A stretch of DNA of 64,000 nt from Zetaproteobacteria bacterium CG06_land_8_20_14_3_00_59_53 (GCA_002779605.1 PEWE01000013.1:80578-144577); one strand, 5' to 3'. Counted from the stretch's first letter, positions 19,830 to 29,419 are shown. Program-made: numbers and translations. Notes: generated by a model not told the origin, from the sequence alone.

Positions 19830-21284
19830 TCAGTCGTTCAGTGAGGCGTATAGCTCGAGATAGCTGTTGGCGGAGGCATCCCATGAGGAATCGCGCTTGA
19901 TGGCATTGCCCATCACATGCTTCCACACTATCGGCTTGCGCCATGTTTCCACGGCTGAGTCAAGTGCTGCGCGGAATGCATCGGGATTGGGCTCGGTGAA
20001 GGCGAAGCCGGTGGCGTTGTTCCTGTCCTGTGCGTAATCGGTGACCGTGTCTTTCAGACCGCCGGTGGCGCGCACCACGGGGATATTGGCATAGCGCATG
20101 GCCATCAATTGCCCCAGACCGCATGGCTCGAAGCGCGATGGCATCAGGAAGATGTCGCCGGCTGCATAGATGCGGCGCGCCAGCCCCTCATCGAATCCGG
20201 CATGGAAATACATTTGCTGCGGACGCTCGGCAGCCAGTCTGTGCAGAGCGGCTTCCCAGGCAGGCTCGCCGGAGCCGAGGATGGCGATCTGGTAGCCCTC
20301 CTGCAGCCAGCCGGGGATGCAATCAAGCAGCAGATCCACGCCTTTCTGCTCGGCCAGTCGCGAGATCATGGTCAGCATCGGTTGCTCGCTGTCGGAGGAA
20401 AGTCCGGTTTCGGCTTGCAGGGCGGCCTTGCATGCGGCCTTGCCGGCCAGTTTGCCGGGGCCGAAAGGGGCGGCGATGGCGCTGTCGCCGGACGGGTCCC
20501 AGTTCTCGATATCCAGGCCGTTGACGATGCCGGAGAGTTTGTTCTTATGATCGCCGAGGAAGCCGTTGAGGGCGCAGCCGTATTCCGGCGTCAGGATTTC
20601 CTCCGCGTAGGTCTTGCTCACCGTGGTGACATGGTCGGCGGCGGCGATACCCGCCTTCATACAGTTGATCTGGCTGTAAAACTCGTAGCAGCCGGTATGG
20701 TAATAATCTGCCGGCAGGCCGAGGCGGTGCAGCCAGAAGGACGGGAAGCAACCCTGATAGGCCAGATTGTGGATGGTGAATACGCTTTTCGCCTTGGCCA
20801 GATGCGTGCGGTGCTGGTACTGGGTTTTCGCCAGCAGCGGGATGAAGCCTGTCTGCCAGTCGTGGCAATGCAGGATATCCACCGGTGCACCGAGCATGCA
20901 GGATGTTTCAAGGGCGGCGCGGCTGAAGAACAGGTAGCGTGGGAAGTTATCCTCCCAGGCACCGCCTGCCGGGCCGTAGATGCCGTCGCGGGCGAAAAGG
21001 TCGTCCTGCTCGACCAGAATGAAATCCACGCCTTCCACCACGGCCTTGTGCAGCGGTGCGGTGCGGTTCACGCCGTCCACCCAGATGGTGACGGCCTTGT
21101 TCATCGCGTTAACCGGCGCGCCGCTGGCACCAATCTGTTTGCGGTAATAAGGGAGAATCACCGTGACTCGGTGTCCGAGGCGGGAAAGCGCCAGCGGCAG
21201 CGAGCCCGCCACATCGGCAAGGCCGCCGGTTTTGGCCAGTGGTGCAGCCTCGGATGCGATAAACACGATATTCATCGGTGCCAT
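19830..21284 (-). CDS. glgA: glycogen synthase (ADP-glucose)
   Basis: GT5 transferase that extends alpha-1,4-glucan from ADP-glucose. The ADP-glucose motif KTGGLADVAG lies near residue 18, DWQTGFIPLL in the middle, and the catalytic C-domain has SRFEPCGLGQLMAMRYA and VRATGGLKDTV. 484 residues are typical. The ATG at 21284 has GGAG with six-base spacing. With glgP and glk it forms a carbon-storage locus beside the central carbon genes. Confidence 0.95.
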   Translation of the reverse strand: MAPMNIVFIASEAAPLAKTGGLADVAGSLPLALSRLGHRVTVILPYYRKQIGASGAPVNAMNKAVTIWVDGVNRTAPLHKAVVEGVDFILVEQDDLFARDGIYGPAGGAWEDNFPRYLFFSRAALETSCMLGAPVDILHCHDWQTGFIPLLAKTQYQHRTHLAKAKSVFTIHNLAYQGCFPSFWLHRLGLPADYYHTGCYEFYSQINCMKAGIAAADHVTTVSKTYAEEILTPEYGCALNGFLGDHKNKLSGIVNGLDIENWDPSGDSAIAAPFGPGKLAGKAACKAALQAETGLSSDSEQPMLTMISRLAEQKGVDLLLDCIPGWLQEGYQIAILGSGEPAWEAALHRLAAERPQQMYFHAGFDEGLARRIYAAGDIFLMPSRFEPCGLGQLMAMRYANIPVVRATGGLKDTVTDYAQDRNNATGFAFTEPNPDAFRAALDSAVETWRKPIVWKHVMGNAIKRDSSWDASANSYLELYASLND

Positions 21285-21389
21285 GTGTACTCCCCTCGAG
21301 TTGGTAAGGCTCCATGTTAGCAGCGCAATGTGTCAGCAACAATTCCCGGACGTGATGGACTTTCAGTGGCATTCCGCGATAGTTCCCCG

Positions 21390-22037
21390 ATGACGCATGA
21401 TCGGATTGGAATGTGGACTTTATTGGCCGTGGCCGTGGTGACAGCAGGGCTGTTTTTCTGGACGACCTCACAACACAAGCAGGGCGGCAGTGTAGCCGAC
21501 ACCTATGTGGATCAGGCCGGGCAGGTGCATGTGCTGGGTGTGACATTGGGCAGTACCACGCTGCGCGAGGCTGAGCGAATCCTGCAGAGCAAGGCCGAGG
21601 TGGCCCTGTATATCTATCCCACTGGGCATTCCTCCGCTGGTTTGAAGATGGAGGCATATTTCCCGTCCATCGCAGACCACACCCGGGTGATCCTGCTGCT
21701 GGATGTGCCGCAATCGAGGCTGCTGGATATCGAGTCACGCGCTTCACAACCCCATCAGGCGCAGAACGGCGTGGTGCGCATGAATCCGGCCGTAGCCGAC
21801 CTGATGAACATGGCCGGGGCCGTGGTTGCCGAACTGACGCTGATCCCGAGTCTGGATGTCAGCGCCGATAACCTGAAAGCCCGTTTCGGGGTGCCCGATT
21901 CCGCCCGTCCCGTCGCGGACGGGACGCTGGTCGAATACCGCTACGCCACTGCCGGTCTACGCGCGATTTTAGGCAAGGACGCGCTGCCGATGTTGCATTT
22001 CGCCAATCCGTCTGCTGCGAAGCAGGCATCGGAGTAA
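21390..22037 (+). CDS. hypothetical membrane-anchored protein
   Basis: 215 residues from the ATG at 21390 (MTHDRIGMW). One N-terminal transmembrane helix (about residues 8-26), then a soluble domain probably in the periplasm; no recognised motif. The domain includes GVTLGSTTLREAERIL, resembling the substrate-sensing or lipid-handling small domains that begin with a metal-free helix, but I cannot name a family. It is convergent with, and overlaps by 97 bases, the TauE-like gene on the other strand. The start lacks a strong ribosome-binding site. Confidence 0.6.
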   Translation: MTHDRIGMWTLLAVAVVTAGLFFWTTSQHKQGGSVADTYVDQAGQVHVLGVTLGSTTLREAERILQSKAEVALYIYPTGHSSAGLKMEAYFPSIADHTRVILLLDVPQSRLLDIESRASQPHQAQNGVVRMNPAVADLMNMAGAVVAELTLIPSLDVSADNLKARFGVPDSARPVADGTLVEYRYATAGLRAILGKDALPMLHFANPSAAKQASE

Positions 22038-22759
22038 ACAGCTTCAGCCGCGTGCATGCCGGAGGCGGTGTGCATATGCATGCGCTGCGGCGGAAACACA
22101 CTGCGATACAGGGTCATCAGGCCAAGTACAAGAATGAGCAGGGCCGCGATGCGCAGCGAGATGCTGCGTTGCGTCGGGGTCATGCCACGCAGGATGGATG
22201 GCACGAACATCATCGCCGGGATCGTTCCGCATCCGAAGGCCAGCATCATCTGCACGGAACTCAAGGCGCTTCCCGATGCCAGCGCCATCGACAGGGCTGC
22301 ATACACCAGCCCGCAGGGCAGCAGGCCGTTGATCAGGCCGAGTGCATACCAGCTGCTGACCCGGGCGCCGCGCGACACGCGCACGGCCAACTGCGCCAGA
22401 CCTGTTTTACGGCTGGCCCATGCACCGAAGTGTTTCAACGGATCCGGCAGCCAGCCGGCAAGGTTCAGCGCGAAAAACATCATCAACAGGGCGGCAAAGA
22501 TGGCGAACACACGCTGCAACTGCTCGCCGCCGAGGGCGCTCAATGCTGCACCGCTGAGGCCGACGATCAGGCCCAAGGCTGCATAGGTGCTGACGCGTCC
22601 GAATTGGTAGGCCAGCAGCCCCGACCACCAGACCTTCTCCCGGCTCATGCTCAGCGCACCGACCAGACCGCCGCACATGCCGATGCAGTGCAGGCTGCCC
22701 ATGAAGCCCATGGAGAGCATTAGCAGTATCGCGGGCAGGCCGGTGAGGGCATGCTCCAT
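21941..22759 (-). CDS. sulfite exporter TauE/SafE- or DsbD-like membrane protein of the cco cluster
   Basis: Six to seven membrane helices, with two family signatures: SLHCIGMCGGLVGALS in the first helices and NGLLPCGLVYAALS near residue 145-158. Such proteins with paired Cys are regularly found next to ccoS and ccoI in cbb3 clusters and are suspected to move copper or reducing power. The ATG overlaps the ccoS stop by one base (TGATG). The tail after residue about 225 has a His/Met-rich patch (HMHTASGMH), a possible copper-binding site, and reads into the overlap with the opposite gene. Confidence 0.8.
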   Translation of the reverse strand: MEHALTGLPAILLMLSMGFMGSLHCIGMCGGLVGALSMSREKVWWSGLLAYQFGRVSTYAALGLIVGLSGAALSALGGEQLQRVFAIFAALLMMFFALNLAGWLPDPLKHFGAWASRKTGLAQLAVRVSRGARVSSWYALGLINGLLPCGLVYAALSMALASGSALSSVQMMLAFGCGTIPAMMFVPSILRGMTPTQRSISLRIAALLILVLGLMTLYRSVFPPQRMHMHTASGMHAAEAVYSDACFAADGLAKCNIGSASLPKIARRPAVA

Positions 22760-22941
22760 CAGGGATGTTTGTCCGTGCCGGAGGCATCGTCTTTCTGCTC
22801 GATATCGTCATCATCGAGGATGCGGTGCGCCGGCCCCTCCATATCGTCGTACTGGCCGTTATTCACCGCCCAGAAGAAGATCAGCACGCTGACCAGCCCC
22901 AATAGGATCATGCCCGGAATCAGGCCGTAGATGACGCTCAT
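22759..22941 (-). CDS. ccoS: cbb3 oxidase assembly protein CcoS
   Basis: 60-residue protein with one N-terminal helix (about 5-25) and an acidic tail including the conserved YDDMEGPAHRIL. In other bacteria CcoS is needed for heme and copper insertion into cbb3 oxidase. It lies between ccoI and the TauE-like gene, overlapping the latter by one base. Confidence 0.92.
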   Translation of the reverse strand: MSVIYGLIPGMILLGLVSVLIFFWAVNNGQYDDMEGPAHRILDDDDIEQKDDASGTDKHP

Positions 22942-22973
22942 ATCAATCTCTCCGTTTGCCGTAGCCGCTCATG

Positions 22974-25457
22974 CTAACCCGGTCGCACGCCATGCATATG
23001 CCTGCGGATCAGGATGGCATTGCCGATCACCAGCAGCGAGCTCAGCGGCATGGCAAGGGCCGCGAACACCGGCGTGACCCATGCGGCCATCGCCGCCGGT
23101 ACCAGCACGGCATTATAGGCCAGCGAAAGCATCAGGTTCTGCCGGATAGTGGCGAGGGTGCGTTGCCCCAGCGCGATGGCCCACGGGATTTTACGCACAT
23201 CACTGCCCATTAGCACGATGTCCGAACATTCCATCGACACATCCGTGCCGCTGCCCATGGCGATGCTGATATCCGCTCTGGCCAGAGCCGGGGCATCGTT
23301 GACGCCGTCGCCGGCCATCAGCACGTGTTCACCGGCTCGCTGCAGGGATTCGATCTCGTTCAACTTATCTTCCGGCAGCACATCGGCAACCACACGGATG
23401 GGCCGGCTTGCATGTGCAGCAAGGGATTGTTGCAGATGTGTCGCAGCGGCGGCGGAATCGCCGGTTAATATGGTGATCCCGATACCGCGACCGGACAGAT
23501 GTTCGACCAGTTCGACGGCCCCGTGACGCAGGCTGTCCTCGATGTGCAACAGGCCGAGAAATTTCCCCCGCGCTGCCACCAGCACAGCCGCGCCCATATC
23601 CGCTTCAATTCGCTGACAACCTGATTCGGTGGCTGCATCGAGCGCGATGCCCTGCCGGTACATCAAGCGGCGATTGCCGACCCATACCTGCTGTTCTCCC
23701 TTTGCTGTCTCTACAATACCTCCGACGCCCAGCCCGGGAAGCAACTGATGGTTCCGGCTGACAGGGAAACAGAGTTCTGCGGCCTCGACTGCCTTGCAGA
23801 TGGCCGCAGCCAGCGGGTGGGAATAATGCCGCTCCACGGCGCCGGCCATTTGCAACAGGTCAGCGGAATCTTCGCTGACGATACCGCTTACCTGCATGCG
23901 GCCTTCGGTCAGTGTGCCGGTCTTGTCCAGCACCACATGCGTGACGGCGGACAGGCCTTCGAGCGCCTCGCCGTTGCGCACCAGTACCCCGTGTTTCGCA
24001 GCCACGCCGGTGCTCACCGCCACCGCCATCGGCGTGGCAAGCCCCAGCGCACAAGGGCAGGTGATAATCAGCACCGCGGTGGCGGCGAGCAGCGCCGTAT
24101 CCATATCCGAGCGCATCCAGAAGAGAAAGGTGAGGGTGGCGAGCAGCAGCGTGGTGGCGACGAACCACGGCACGATTCGATCGGCCAGTTGCTGCACGCG
24201 CGCCTTGCTGCCCTGCGCGGATTCCACCAGATGGATGATGCGGGAGAGCATAGTGTCCGTACCGGTCTGTTCGACCCGCATGCTCAGCGGCGCATCGATA
24301 TTCACCGTGCCACCGGCCAAGCGACAGCCGGTCTGCTTGTGCACCGGCATGGATTCTCCGGTCAGCATGGCCTCGTCGATATGCGAGTCTCCGTCGGTGA
24401 CCACGCCGTCGGCAGGCACCCGGTCGCCGGGCCGGATTCGCAGGATGTCTCCCGGACTCAAGCGGCGCACCGCCACGCGTTCTTCACCTGTATCGGTGAT
24501 GCGCGTGGCCATGCGCGGTTGCAACTCCAGCAGTCGCAGTGTGGCCGAGGAGGCATTGCGACGGGCCAGTGCTTCGAGGTAGCGGCCGATGAGGATCACG
24601 AACAGGAAGCTGACCACGGTGTCGAAATACACGTGTTCGCCCTGCATGGCGGTCTGCGCCAGGGAATAGGCGTAGGTGACAATGGCGCCGATGGCGATGG
24701 GCAGATCCATGCCGAGCAGGCCGCGGCGCAGGCCGCGAAACGCCGAAACAAGGATCGGGCCGCCCGAGTAGAGCAGCACTGGGGTGGCGATGGCACAGCT
24801 GACCCACTGGAAGAAATGCCTGTCCTCGATGCTGATGCCGGAGAAGGAACCGGCATACAGGGCGATGGAGATCCACATGATGTTCATCGCGCCGAAGCCG
24901 GCGAAGCCCATGCGGAACAACAGTTTCCGGTTGTGCTCTTTCAGTTGCCCCTCGGCATTGTCCGGATCGAAGGGGACGGCGGCATAGCCGGTGGCGGCGA
25001 GGCGTTTGAGGATAGCGGAAAGGGGGGTGATCGCCGACTGCCACTGCAACAGCAGGCGGTGGTGCACCAGGTTCACTTCGGCTTTGATGGCGCCCGGCAT
25101 GGAGGCAAGCGCCTTCTCGATCAGCCAGACGCAGGCGGCGCAATGAATACCGTCCACCATCAGATGCGCCTCGCTGGAGCCGTCCGGCAATCGTCGCACG
25201 AACGCCTGCTGCACCTCGGGCAGATCGTATTGATCGATATCCGCAGGTGTTTCTGGCGGCGGAGCGATGGCCGCCTCCCTTTTGTGCAGGCGCTGGTAGA
25301 AGCCATCAAGGCCTGCCTCATGGATCACCCGGCACACCTCAAGGCAGCCGCTGCAACAGAATTGGCGCTGTTCTCCGGCAACCACGCCGCTGCATGCCGC
25401 CGCCCCCGTGGCCGGCAGGCCGCAGTGGAAGCAGCTTATGGTGTCACTTGCCGACAA
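22974..25457 (-). CDS. ccoI: copper-translocating P1B-type ATPase CcoI/FixI
   Basis: 827-residue cation ATPase supplying Cu for the cbb3 active site. In order: N-terminal Cys clusters (SCFHCG and FCCSGC) typical of FixI, a heavy-metal domain with GIHCAAC, eight membrane helices, the TGES actuator loop, the ion-site CPC in TCPCALGLATP, the phosphorylation site DKTGTLTEG and the hinge GDGVNDAPAL. The start overlaps the end of ccoH by 14 bases. It belongs with ccoG, ccoH and ccoS directly downstream of the structural genes. Confidence 0.95.
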   Translation of the reverse strand: MSASDTISCFHCGLPATGAAACSGVVAGEQRQFCCSGCLEVCRVIHEAGLDGFYQRLHKREAAIAPPPETPADIDQYDLPEVQQAFVRRLPDGSSEAHLMVDGIHCAACVWLIEKALASMPGAIKAEVNLVHHRLLLQWQSAITPLSAILKRLAATGYAAVPFDPDNAEGQLKEHNRKLLFRMGFAGFGAMNIMWISIALYAGSFSGISIEDRHFFQWVSCAIATPVLLYSGGPILVSAFRGLRRGLLGMDLPIAIGAIVTYAYSLAQTAMQGEHVYFDTVVSFLFVILIGRYLEALARRNASSATLRLLELQPRMATRITDTGEERVAVRRLSPGDILRIRPGDRVPADGVVTDGDSHIDEAMLTGESMPVHKQTGCRLAGGTVNIDAPLSMRVEQTGTDTMLSRIIHLVESAQGSKARVQQLADRIVPWFVATTLLLATLTFLFWMRSDMDTALLAATAVLIITCPCALGLATPMAVAVSTGVAAKHGVLVRNGEALEGLSAVTHVVLDKTGTLTEGRMQVSGIVSEDSADLLQMAGAVERHYSHPLAAAICKAVEAAELCFPVSRNHQLLPGLGVGGIVETAKGEQQVWVGNRRLMYRQGIALDAATESGCQRIEADMGAAVLVAARGKFLGLLHIEDSLRHGAVELVEHLSGRGIGITILTGDSAAAATHLQQSLAAHASRPIRVVADVLPEDKLNEIESLQRAGEHVLMAGDGVNDAPALARADISIAMGSGTDVSMECSDIVLMGSDVRKIPWAIALGQRTLATIRQNLMLSLAYNAVLVPAAMAAWVTPVFAALAMPLSSLLVIGNAILIRRHMHGVRPG

Positions 25458-25944
25458 AGATGCGCTGGGCGGTATCGAAGCGCTGCCCGTCGGCTTCGAT
25501 GCGGGCGATCAGGTCCCAGTTGCCCGGCAGCGGGAAGCTCAGCGGAGCAGCGAAGGTTCCTGTATCCACCTTCTGCAGGTCCACGCTGAAATCGTAGTTC
25601 GCATCGTTCGGGCGGTAGGCCGAGATGCGCACCGCTCCGGAGTTCACCGGCTGACCCTGATGATCCATCACATACAGCCGGCAGGTGGCCGGCGTATTGG
25701 CCTGCATATCCCCGGGCAGCAGCAGTTGCAGGCGCCATGCAGAAGCTTCGGCCTGCTGACGGATATCCTTGTCGTGGAAGTAGTTCTTGCCGCGTTCGTA
25801 GTAGTTCTTGACCACCAGATTGGGCGGCGAGATAAAGGCCCAGCTGATGAATACGATATTCACCGCCACCACCACGGCCACGATGCCCAGCACACCGCGC
25901 AGCCAGGGACTTTTCAGATCCTCTTTGAGTTGTTCACTCAGCAT
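25444..25944 (-). CDS. ccoH: FixH/CcoH family cbb3 assembly protein
   Basis: 166 residues with a single membrane helix (about 15-38) followed by a periplasmic beta-domain. WAFISPPNLVVKNYYERGKNY is close to the usual YVNPLDYY-type region after the helix, and the tail (LPLPGNWDLIARIE) is typical of FixH. It is required for stable cbb3 assembly in other species. It overlaps ccoI by 14 bases and starts four bases after ccoG. Confidence 0.88.
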   Translation of the reverse strand: MLSEQLKEDLKSPWLRGVLGIVAVVVAVNIVFISWAFISPPNLVVKNYYERGKNYFHDKDIRQQAEASAWRLQLLLPGDMQANTPATCRLYVMDHQGQPVNSGAVRISAYRPNDANYDFSVDLQKVDTGTFAAPLSFPLPGNWDLIARIEADGQRFDTAQRIFVGK

Positions 25945-25947
25945 CAG

Positions 25948-27360
25948 TTACTCCTGTTTCCCGACCGGGCTCATGAACACCGATTTATAGCTCAGGCGGA
26001 CCGCCGGGGTGCCGGTATTCTCAAGTATGAAACGAATCCTGGTTTTCTTTTCCTGCAGGTTTTCCGGTTGTGCTGTCAGGAACACGCTGAACGGCACCAT
26101 CTTGCCCGCCTGCAGCACCACATCCATGGTTCCGCCCACGATTGTCACACCGCTTTCATCGTCTATGGACAGCCGCATGTGCAGATCATCCAGTGTTTTG
26201 TTGACCGCCTTGATGGTGTACTTGTTGTGGATCTCGCCATTGCTCATCCGGATATACAGCGGCTGGCGCTCATGCACGATGGACAGCTCCACCGGCGGTA
26301 TATGCGTCAGGCCATAGACGATACCGGCCACCGAAAGCATGAAGATGCTGCTGTAGGCGATGACGCGCGGCCGCTTGAACAGCGCCGGCAGTTTGATACC
26401 GGTCATTTCCTTTTCCGAGGAGTAGCGGATCAGGCCGCGCGGCCGGTTCACCTTGTCCATGATGCTGTCGCAGGCATCGATACACATGCCGCAGTGGATG
26501 CAGCCCTCCTGCATACCCTCGCGGATATCCACGCCGGTCGGGCAGACGCCGACGCACAGCTGGCAGTCGATGCAATCGCCGCGACTCTCGTTGCCCTTGC
26601 CCTTCACCTTGCCGCGCGGCTCGCCACGCTTCGCATCGTAGGTGGGCAGGATGGTGTCTTTATCGAGCATCACGCTCTGGATGCGGGCATAGGGGCACAG
26701 CCAGAAGCACACCTGCTCGCGCATGAAGCCGGCGAACACGTAGGTGCCGAAGACGAAGGCGGCGAGCACAGCCCATGCCACCAGCGGGGCATCGAGGCTC
26801 AGATAGCGCAGCCACAGATCGAACACGTCGGTGAAATAGGCGGCGAATGTAACACCGGTGACGATGGCGATGAGCATCCACAGGGTGTGTTTGAAGAGCT
26901 TCAGGCGGATCTTGCGGGCGTTCCACGGGGCGGCATCGAGCTTGCGGCGCTGCACCGGATTGCCCTCGATCTTTTCCTCCAGCCAGGTGAACCAGTCGGT
27001 CCACACCGTCTGAAAGCAGAAATAGCCGCACCACACGCGCCCGGCCACGGCGGTGACGCCGAACAGGGTCATGGCCAGCAGGATGAGGACCAGTGAGAGC
27101 ATCCAGATATCCTGTGGCCAGACGGTGAGTGCGAACATATGGAACTGGCGGTGCGGGATATCGAAGAAGATCGCCTGCTGTCCGTCCCAGCGGAAGTAGG
27201 GGCCGATGAAGTACAGCAGCCACAGCGACCCTGCGAACCATTTGTAGTTGCGGAAACGACCCGTGACGCGCTTGGCATGGATGGTTTCGCCACCGGTGTT
27301 CACATGCCAGTGGGCGGCGTCCGCATAGAGCTCCTCGATACTTTGCTTTTCTTCCGACAT
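25948..27360 (-). CDS. ccoG: CcoG/RdxA cupric reductase for cbb3 assembly
   Basis: 470-residue membrane iron-sulfur protein that reduces Cu(II) for the cbb3 centre. Five hydrophobic segments, then two ferredoxin-like 4Fe-4S motifs (CIDCQLCVGVCPTGVD and CIHCGMCIDACD) and a C-terminal immunoglobulin-like periplasmic domain. A further conserved Cys pair (VWCGYFCFQTVWTDWF) sits in the membrane. AGGAG is spaced six bases from the ATG. It is separated from ccoP and the small orf by a terminator, so ccoGHIS may have its own promoter in 27361-27460. Confidence 0.93.
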   Translation of the reverse strand: MSEEKQSIEELYADAAHWHVNTGGETIHAKRVTGRFRNYKWFAGSLWLLYFIGPYFRWDGQQAIFFDIPHRQFHMFALTVWPQDIWMLSLVLILLAMTLFGVTAVAGRVWCGYFCFQTVWTDWFTWLEEKIEGNPVQRRKLDAAPWNARKIRLKLFKHTLWMLIAIVTGVTFAAYFTDVFDLWLRYLSLDAPLVAWAVLAAFVFGTYVFAGFMREQVCFWLCPYARIQSVMLDKDTILPTYDAKRGEPRGKVKGKGNESRGDCIDCQLCVGVCPTGVDIREGMQEGCIHCGMCIDACDSIMDKVNRPRGLIRYSSEKEMTGIKLPALFKRPRVIAYSSIFMLSVAGIVYGLTHIPPVELSIVHERQPLYIRMSNGEIHNKYTIKAVNKTLDDLHMRLSIDDESGVTIVGGTMDVVLQAGKMVPFSVFLTAQPENLQEKKTRIRFILENTGTPAVRLSYKSVFMSPVGKQE

Positions 27361-27460
27361 GACTGCTCCTGATCGGCATGGATGATGTCATGCATCAGCC
27401 TTGCCTGGAATGCTCATTTTCGCGCCAGCGCGGCGCAACGCCCTCTCCACCTAAAGCAAA

Positions 27461-27484
27461 GAAAAAGGGAGGCATACACCTCCC
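27461..27484 (-). terminator. terminator after the ccoNOQP and small-orf run
   Basis: GGGAGG and CCTCCC pair, with a T-run on the minus strand from the A-stretch at 27461-27466. It lies 28 bases below the 37-residue orf and ahead of ccoG, separating structural from assembly genes. Confidence 0.75.
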
Positions 27485-27511
27485 TCTCCCTTCAATTGTC
27501 AGACCCTGCGT

Positions 27512-27625
27512 TTATTCAGAATCACCCTTGCTGCCGATGATCCTGAAAAACCTGTAGGCCAGATAGCCGATGATAACGAGGCATCCGGCGATGGAGATGA
27601 TGACGCTGATAACAACTGCATCCAT
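27512..27625 (-). CDS. 37-residue single-helix membrane peptide in the cbb3 operon
   Basis: ATG at 27625 with GGAGG five bases upstream opens a frame of 37 codons ending in TAA. One strongly hydrophobic helix (about residues 4-23, MDAVVISVIISIAG...) is followed by a basic stretch (YRFFRII) and a polar tail (GSKGDSE). It starts nine bases after the ccoP stop and precedes the operon terminator, so it should be made with ccoNOQP. A similarly sized accessory subunit, CcoM, is known from Pseudomonas stutzeri cbb3 oxidase; sequence homology cannot be judged by eye. Confidence 0.7.
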   Translation of the reverse strand: MDAVVISVIISIAGCLVIIGYLAYRFFRIIGSKGDSE

Positions 27626-27634
27626 GTCAGCCTC

Positions 27635-28504
27635 CTATTTCCCGCCGCCGAATTCATGCACCTTGACGGCCAGCATCTTGATCGCCTCGGGGCTGAGCTT
27701 GCCGCCGAAGGCGGGCATGATAGCGATACGGGTGTTCGGAACATCGGCCGGATCCTGGTTCACACCGTCGCGGATGGTGCGCATGATCTCCTCGCGTGAA
27801 CTGCCGAAACGCCAGATCGCATCGGTCAGGTTGGCTGCGCCCGACCCCAGATCGTTGATCGCGCCGCCCTTGCCGTCCATGCCATGGCAGTTCGAACAGC
27901 CGACATCGTCGAATTGCGTCATCTGCTCCGCTGTCGCTTTACCCTGCGAGAGGGCGACCACGGTGTCGGTCAACTGGTTGAGTTCATCGTTGTTGAGGAA
28001 CTCGCTGTGCGCCGGCATATTGCTTTGACGACCATCGGTGATGCTTTCGATGATGGTGTCGATATCACCGCCGTACAGCCAGTCGTCGTCCGCCAGGTTG
28101 GGGAACAGTCCCTGTGCACCCTCGCCGCCTGCACCATGACAGGCCGCGCAGTAGTCACCGAAGATGGCCTTGGCCGAGGATTCGGCGAAGTTGCGCAGAC
28201 CGTCGTCGGCCAGCAGCGCCTGTCCGTCCATGGCCGCCACCTTCTGCAGGAAAGGAGCTTTGACGGCTTCGTTTTCTTCAACCGCCTGCTTGAACTCCTT
28301 GATCTGCGTCCAGCCCAGGATGCCCTTGGTGGAATCGTTCACCAGCGGGATGGCCGGATACAGGATGAAATACACCACGCACCAGATCCAGCTGGCGTGG
28401 AAGGCGATCATCCACCAGCGCGGCGGCGGGTTGGTCAACTCGCGTATCCCGTCCCACTCATGACCCGTATCCGGGGTGTGTTGCGGCTTATCTTGTTTGG
28501 CCAT
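27635..28504 (-). CDS. ccoP: cbb3 oxidase diheme subunit CcoP
   Basis: Membrane-anchored diheme cytochrome c that takes electrons from soluble cytochromes. One helix at about 34-52, then two c-type sites: Cys119-Ala-Ala-Cys-His and Cys203-Ser-Asn-Cys-His. Start: the ATG at 28504 with GGAGG six bases ahead, rather than an upstream TTG. It has 289 residues, normal for CcoP. It overlaps ccoQ by 17 bases. Confidence 0.95.
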   Translation of the reverse strand: MAKQDKPQHTPDTGHEWDGIRELTNPPPRWWMIAFHASWIWCVVYFILYPAIPLVNDSTKGILGWTQIKEFKQAVEENEAVKAPFLQKVAAMDGQALLADDGLRNFAESSAKAIFGDYCAACHGAGGEGAQGLFPNLADDDWLYGGDIDTIIESITDGRQSNMPAHSEFLNNDELNQLTDTVVALSQGKATAEQMTQFDDVGCSNCHGMDGKGGAINDLGSGAANLTDAIWRFGSSREEIMRTIRDGVNQDPADVPNTRIAIMPAFGGKLSPEAIKMLAVKVHEFGGGK

Positions 28505-28706
28505 GTCCAACCTCCCTGTCCATTTCCTTTTCGTCGTTTACAAAATCACGGTATTGCTCGAATTTGTCGCGGTTGCCGGGTTTGAAGACCCAGATGTACA
28601 GGCCGGCCATCAGTACGGTGAGAATCAGTACGATGACAAGCCCGGTCCAGTCGGCCCGCGTCATGGCGTCCCAATCGGTGCTGAAGTATTCGGCGAGCTT
28701 ATTCAC
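28488..28706 (-). CDS. ccoQ: cbb3 oxidase subunit CcoQ
   Basis: 72 residues from a GTG at 28706 with AGGA eight bases upstream; the GTG lies inside the end of ccoO (GTGAATAA), an eight-base overlap. One helix spans about residues 20-40, then [17 protein letters not shown], the typical CcoQ/FixQ tail. A longer frame starting at 28838 would be antisense-like and is not used. CcoQ stabilises the complex in other species. Confidence 0.88.
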   Translation of the reverse strand: MNKLAEYFSTDWDAMTRADWTGLVIVLILTVLMAGLYIWVFKPGNRDKFEQYRDFVNDEKEMDREVGHGQTR

Positions 28707-29409
28707 GGTAGTCCTTTCCTGCTTCGAACTTGACCATGGTGCCGAGCACCTGCAGATAAGCGACCAGTGCATCCATTTCGGTCTTGCCGTCCACCGCCGC
28801 AGCTGCTCCGGCGAAGTCGGCATCGCTATAAGGCACACCGACCATGGACAGGGCGCGCATCTTCTTCTCGGTCAGGACGCCATCAAGCTTGTAGCCCTCC
28901 AGGAAGGCATAGTCCGGCATCACCGATTCAGGAACCAGCGATCGCGGCGCCCGAAGATGCTGTACCTGCCACTCGTTGGAATATTTTCCACCCACGCGTG
29001 CCAGATCAGGGCCGGTGCGCTTGGAACCCCACTGGAACGGATGGTCGAATTTCGATTCCGCGGCCAGCGAGTAATGCCCGTAGCGTTCCATCTCGTCGCG
29101 GAATGGACGGATCATCTGCGAATGGCACAGGTAGCAGCCCTCGCGGATGTAAACATCGCGTCCTTCCAGCTCCAGCGCCGTGTAAGGGCGGATGGAATCC
29201 TCTTCCCGGCTCAGCTTCTCGATGGTGTTGTCGAGATAGAACAGGGGAACGATTTCCACGATACCACCGATGGAAACCACAATGGCGACCATGACAATAA
29301 AGCCCCAGACGTTCTTCTCCAGCGACTCCTGGAAAGACTTTTTCTCACGTCGTTTCTGCGGGTCGATTGAGCGTCCGAAAAGTGTGCCGATGAATCTTCC
29401 GAGTCCCAT
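28699..29409 (-). CDS. ccoO: cbb3 oxidase monoheme subunit CcoO
   Basis: 236-residue membrane-anchored cytochrome c that passes electrons to CcoN. One N-terminal helix (about 34-56), a single heme c site Cys92-Tyr-Leu-Cys-His, the conserved MIRPFRDE and the axial-Met region SVMPDYAFL. Eight-base overlap with ccoQ, and 10 bases after ccoN. Confidence 0.95.
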   Translation of the reverse strand: MGLGRFIGTLFGRSIDPQKRREKKSFQESLEKNVWGFIVMVAIVVSIGGIVEIVPLFYLDNTIEKLSREEDSIRPYTALELEGRDVYIREGCYLCHSQMIRPFRDEMERYGHYSLAAESKFDHPFQWGSKRTGPDLARVGGKYSNEWQVQHLRAPRSLVPESVMPDYAFLEGYKLDGVLTEKKMRALSMVGVPYSDADFAGAAAAVDGKTEMDALVAYLQVLGTMVKFEAGKDYRE

Positions 29410-29419
29410 GATAGCCCCC

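Noticed and set aside
23748..25589. 613-codon open frame antisense to ccoI
   Set aside because: Rich in Gly, His and Arg, typical of antisense frames; ccoI is certain.
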